From Theodoxus fluviatilis (Eukaryota > Mollusca > Gastropoda > Cycloneritida > Neritidae), in contig JAWQFJ010028847.1 of assembly GCA_034096865.1 (NCBI GenBank), forward strand, positions 5,001-22,500: 17,500 nucleotides of DNA. Direction: 5' to 3'. Under the pieces are notes generated by a model, which saw nothing but the letters and a program-made list of their open reading frames with translations, was not told the origin of the DNA and did no database searches. A program made the position numbers and the translations under genes. Below are positions 16,592 through 17,500 of the stretch, one piece after another (within the stretch, counting starts at the first letter, position 1; every line of letters starts with the position of its first letter).

Positions 16592-17305
16592 ATGTTTGAA
16601 ACGATCCTATTCTTAGATAGTTCTGGACAGCAATGCCAAAACTTTACCACTTACTTTAGAGAAAACATTGTTCTAGACCCAAGCACGCAATACAAATTAG
16701 CTCTAATCAGCGCTGATCTCTGGTATTCATGGTTCAACGTGACAGAACAAAACAACAAATTTAATTATACCGAAAATGGTCAGGCTTTAACAATAACCAT
16801 ACCACCTGGTGCTTACAACATTCCAGACTTAGATAAAGAAATACGAAATGGAATGAAAAGGATTATGGGAAATGAAGGTATTTCAATTGAACCAAATTAC
16901 AACATGTTACGCGCAAAAGTAATTCTGCAGCCTGGGTTTATAATTGTTTTTACAGGAAGCAACACGTTAAAAGAAATTTTGGGATTTGACAGCAGATTGG
17001 TCAAAATGTCTGGGGATGGGGACAGAGCAGTAAACTTAACCACAATTAACAGCTTGTTAATCAGTTGTTCGCTGGTCAGTTCATCCTACATCAAAGGGAT
17101 CTCATCAGATGTGCTATACGCGTTCTCTCCTAATCGTTCTCCAGGAACATTGCTTCACATTCCTCCACACTAAGCAATTTATTTACCTCTTAATCAATCT
17201 AATCTCATTTCAGCTGTCACAATAAGAATCACTGACCAATCAGGAAATCTTGTAGACTTTAGGGGTGAAATAGGAACTTTCTTTTTGTCTTTAAAGGAAA
17301 TCTAA
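16592..17305 (+). pseudogene. Jelly-roll minor-capsid-like protein, second paralogue, broken by one stop
   Basis: The frame runs 193 codons from ATG to a TAA at 17171-17173, then continues in the same frame for 43 more codons to a second TAA at 17303-17305. The part after the first stop contains ITDQSGNLV and FRGE, which line up with the C-terminal VTDEYDKPI strand of the first paralogue. The stop is therefore best read as a nonsense change in a protein of about 237 residues. Other shared motifs are KLAL (35-38), NNKFNY (54-59), PPGAYNIPDL (71-80) and LGF (130-132). The first and second genes are separated by 24 bases. Stop readthrough or sequencing error are the alternatives. Confidence 0.6.
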
Positions 17306-17319
17306 CTTATTAATATAGA

Positions 17320-17500
17320 ATGCGACGTAATTATTATTTCAAACGGAAAATCGTGGGAGGCCGCATTTTTGGAAATATTTTTATTCTAGCCAAAAAAGCT
17401 TTCTCTTTTGGCACCAAAATTCTCAGTGAAAAGCTTCCTTTTGCAAAACAACTTGCTTCAAATGCAGCTAAGGGGGTGGTTGAGTCCCAAGCTAAACAAC
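17320..17500 (+). CDS. Small basic protein, partial, possible virion core or membrane-active protein
   Basis: The ATG at 17320 lies 14 bases after the late stop of the broken capsid-like gene and just after TAATATA. Sixty codons are visible, with no stop before the window edge. The N-terminus is strongly basic (MRRNYYFKRKIVGGR), followed by FGNIFILAKKAFSFGTK and a helix-like stretch with KQLASNAAKGVVESQAKQ. Adintoviruses carry small basic, amphipathic or hydrophobic proteins compared with adenovirus core protein X or protein VI at a similar place. That comparison is by context and composition only. Confidence 0.5.
   Translation, partial: MRRNYYFKRKIVGGRIFGNIFILAKKAFSFGTKILSEKLPFAKQLASNAAKGVVESQAKQ

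Larger units (their letters stand above)
15000..17500 (+). mobile_element. Polinton/adintovirus-like endogenous element, left part, damaged
   Basis: A block of virus-like genes: an integrase C-terminal remnant on the minus strand, then four closely packed intronless plus-strand genes, two of which are capsid-like paralogues. Gaps between plus-strand genes are only 12 to 24 bases (and 14 bases after the late stop of the broken gene). The base composition is AT-rich, unlike the exon candidates to the left. This combination is characteristic of Polintons/Mavericks and adintoviruses. No terminal inverted repeat was located, so the left limit is approximate. The right limit is outside the window. 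Confidence 0.72.

Noticed and set aside
1..17500. CRISPR array interpretation of the regular repeats
   Set aside because: Repeats are contiguous without unique spacers, and the context is eukaryotic.

Overview
The window looks like non-coding-rich eukaryotic DNA from an invertebrate. I infer a lophotrochozoan, most likely a gastropod mollusc, from the style of the repeats: a CGTCCGGG microsatellite followed by a GTTTAAAACTTTAACGTTGG stretch, arrays of CAAGGTCA words, TTACCTCCC-ended repeats, and heavy GA, CT, CA and GATG simple repeats. That is an inference from memory of mollusc genomes, not a search result. Genes carry GT-AG introns. No bacterial operon, tRNA, rRNA or CRISPR was seen.

Layout: 1-614 is the 3' end of a non-LTR retrotransposon (end of ORF2, 3' UTR, ATT tail) running into (AC)29. 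From 615 to about 7000 the sequence is mostly intergenic. It holds a 21-bp minisatellite (1587-1760), a field of CCAAGACTTGG palindromes (3130-3560), a nested 30/102-bp minisatellite (3959-4250), a TGTCG-rich degenerate repeat (4920-5105), a decayed RNase H domain of a second non-LTR element on the minus strand (5709-5905), and a few exon-like stretches. From 7111 to 11089 lie two well-supported plus-strand exons of one host gene, a likely relative of the CXorf65 homologue family. Its 3.6-kb intron is almost filled by three tandem arrays: GATG type, a G-rich array, and about 50 copies of a 43-bp unit that can fold as a hairpin.

From 11309 to 12198 is a DNA-transposon-like block with short terminal inverted repeats and several AGGTCA direct repeats. 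It is followed by a 300-bp GA/GATA tract, a minus-strand exon candidate (13042-13216), an inverted repeat with arms of about 80 bp (13354-13735) and a TTACCTCCC-flanked MITE-like region (14237-14732).

From about 15000 to the right edge is the most interesting part: a compact, AT-rich, intronless virus-like gene cluster of the Polinton/Maverick-adintovirus type. A truncated retroviral-type integrase lies on the minus strand. On the plus strand follow an uncharacterised basic protein, two neighbouring paralogous genes that look like jelly-roll minor-capsid proteins, and the start of a small basic protein cut by the window edge. The starts of the second to fourth plus-strand genes lie a few bases after a TATA-like string. 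The second capsid-like gene is broken by one in-frame stop, and the integrase lacks most of its catalytic core, so this copy is an endogenous, damaged one. Any polymerase, packaging ATPase, protease and major capsid genes would have to lie outside the window.
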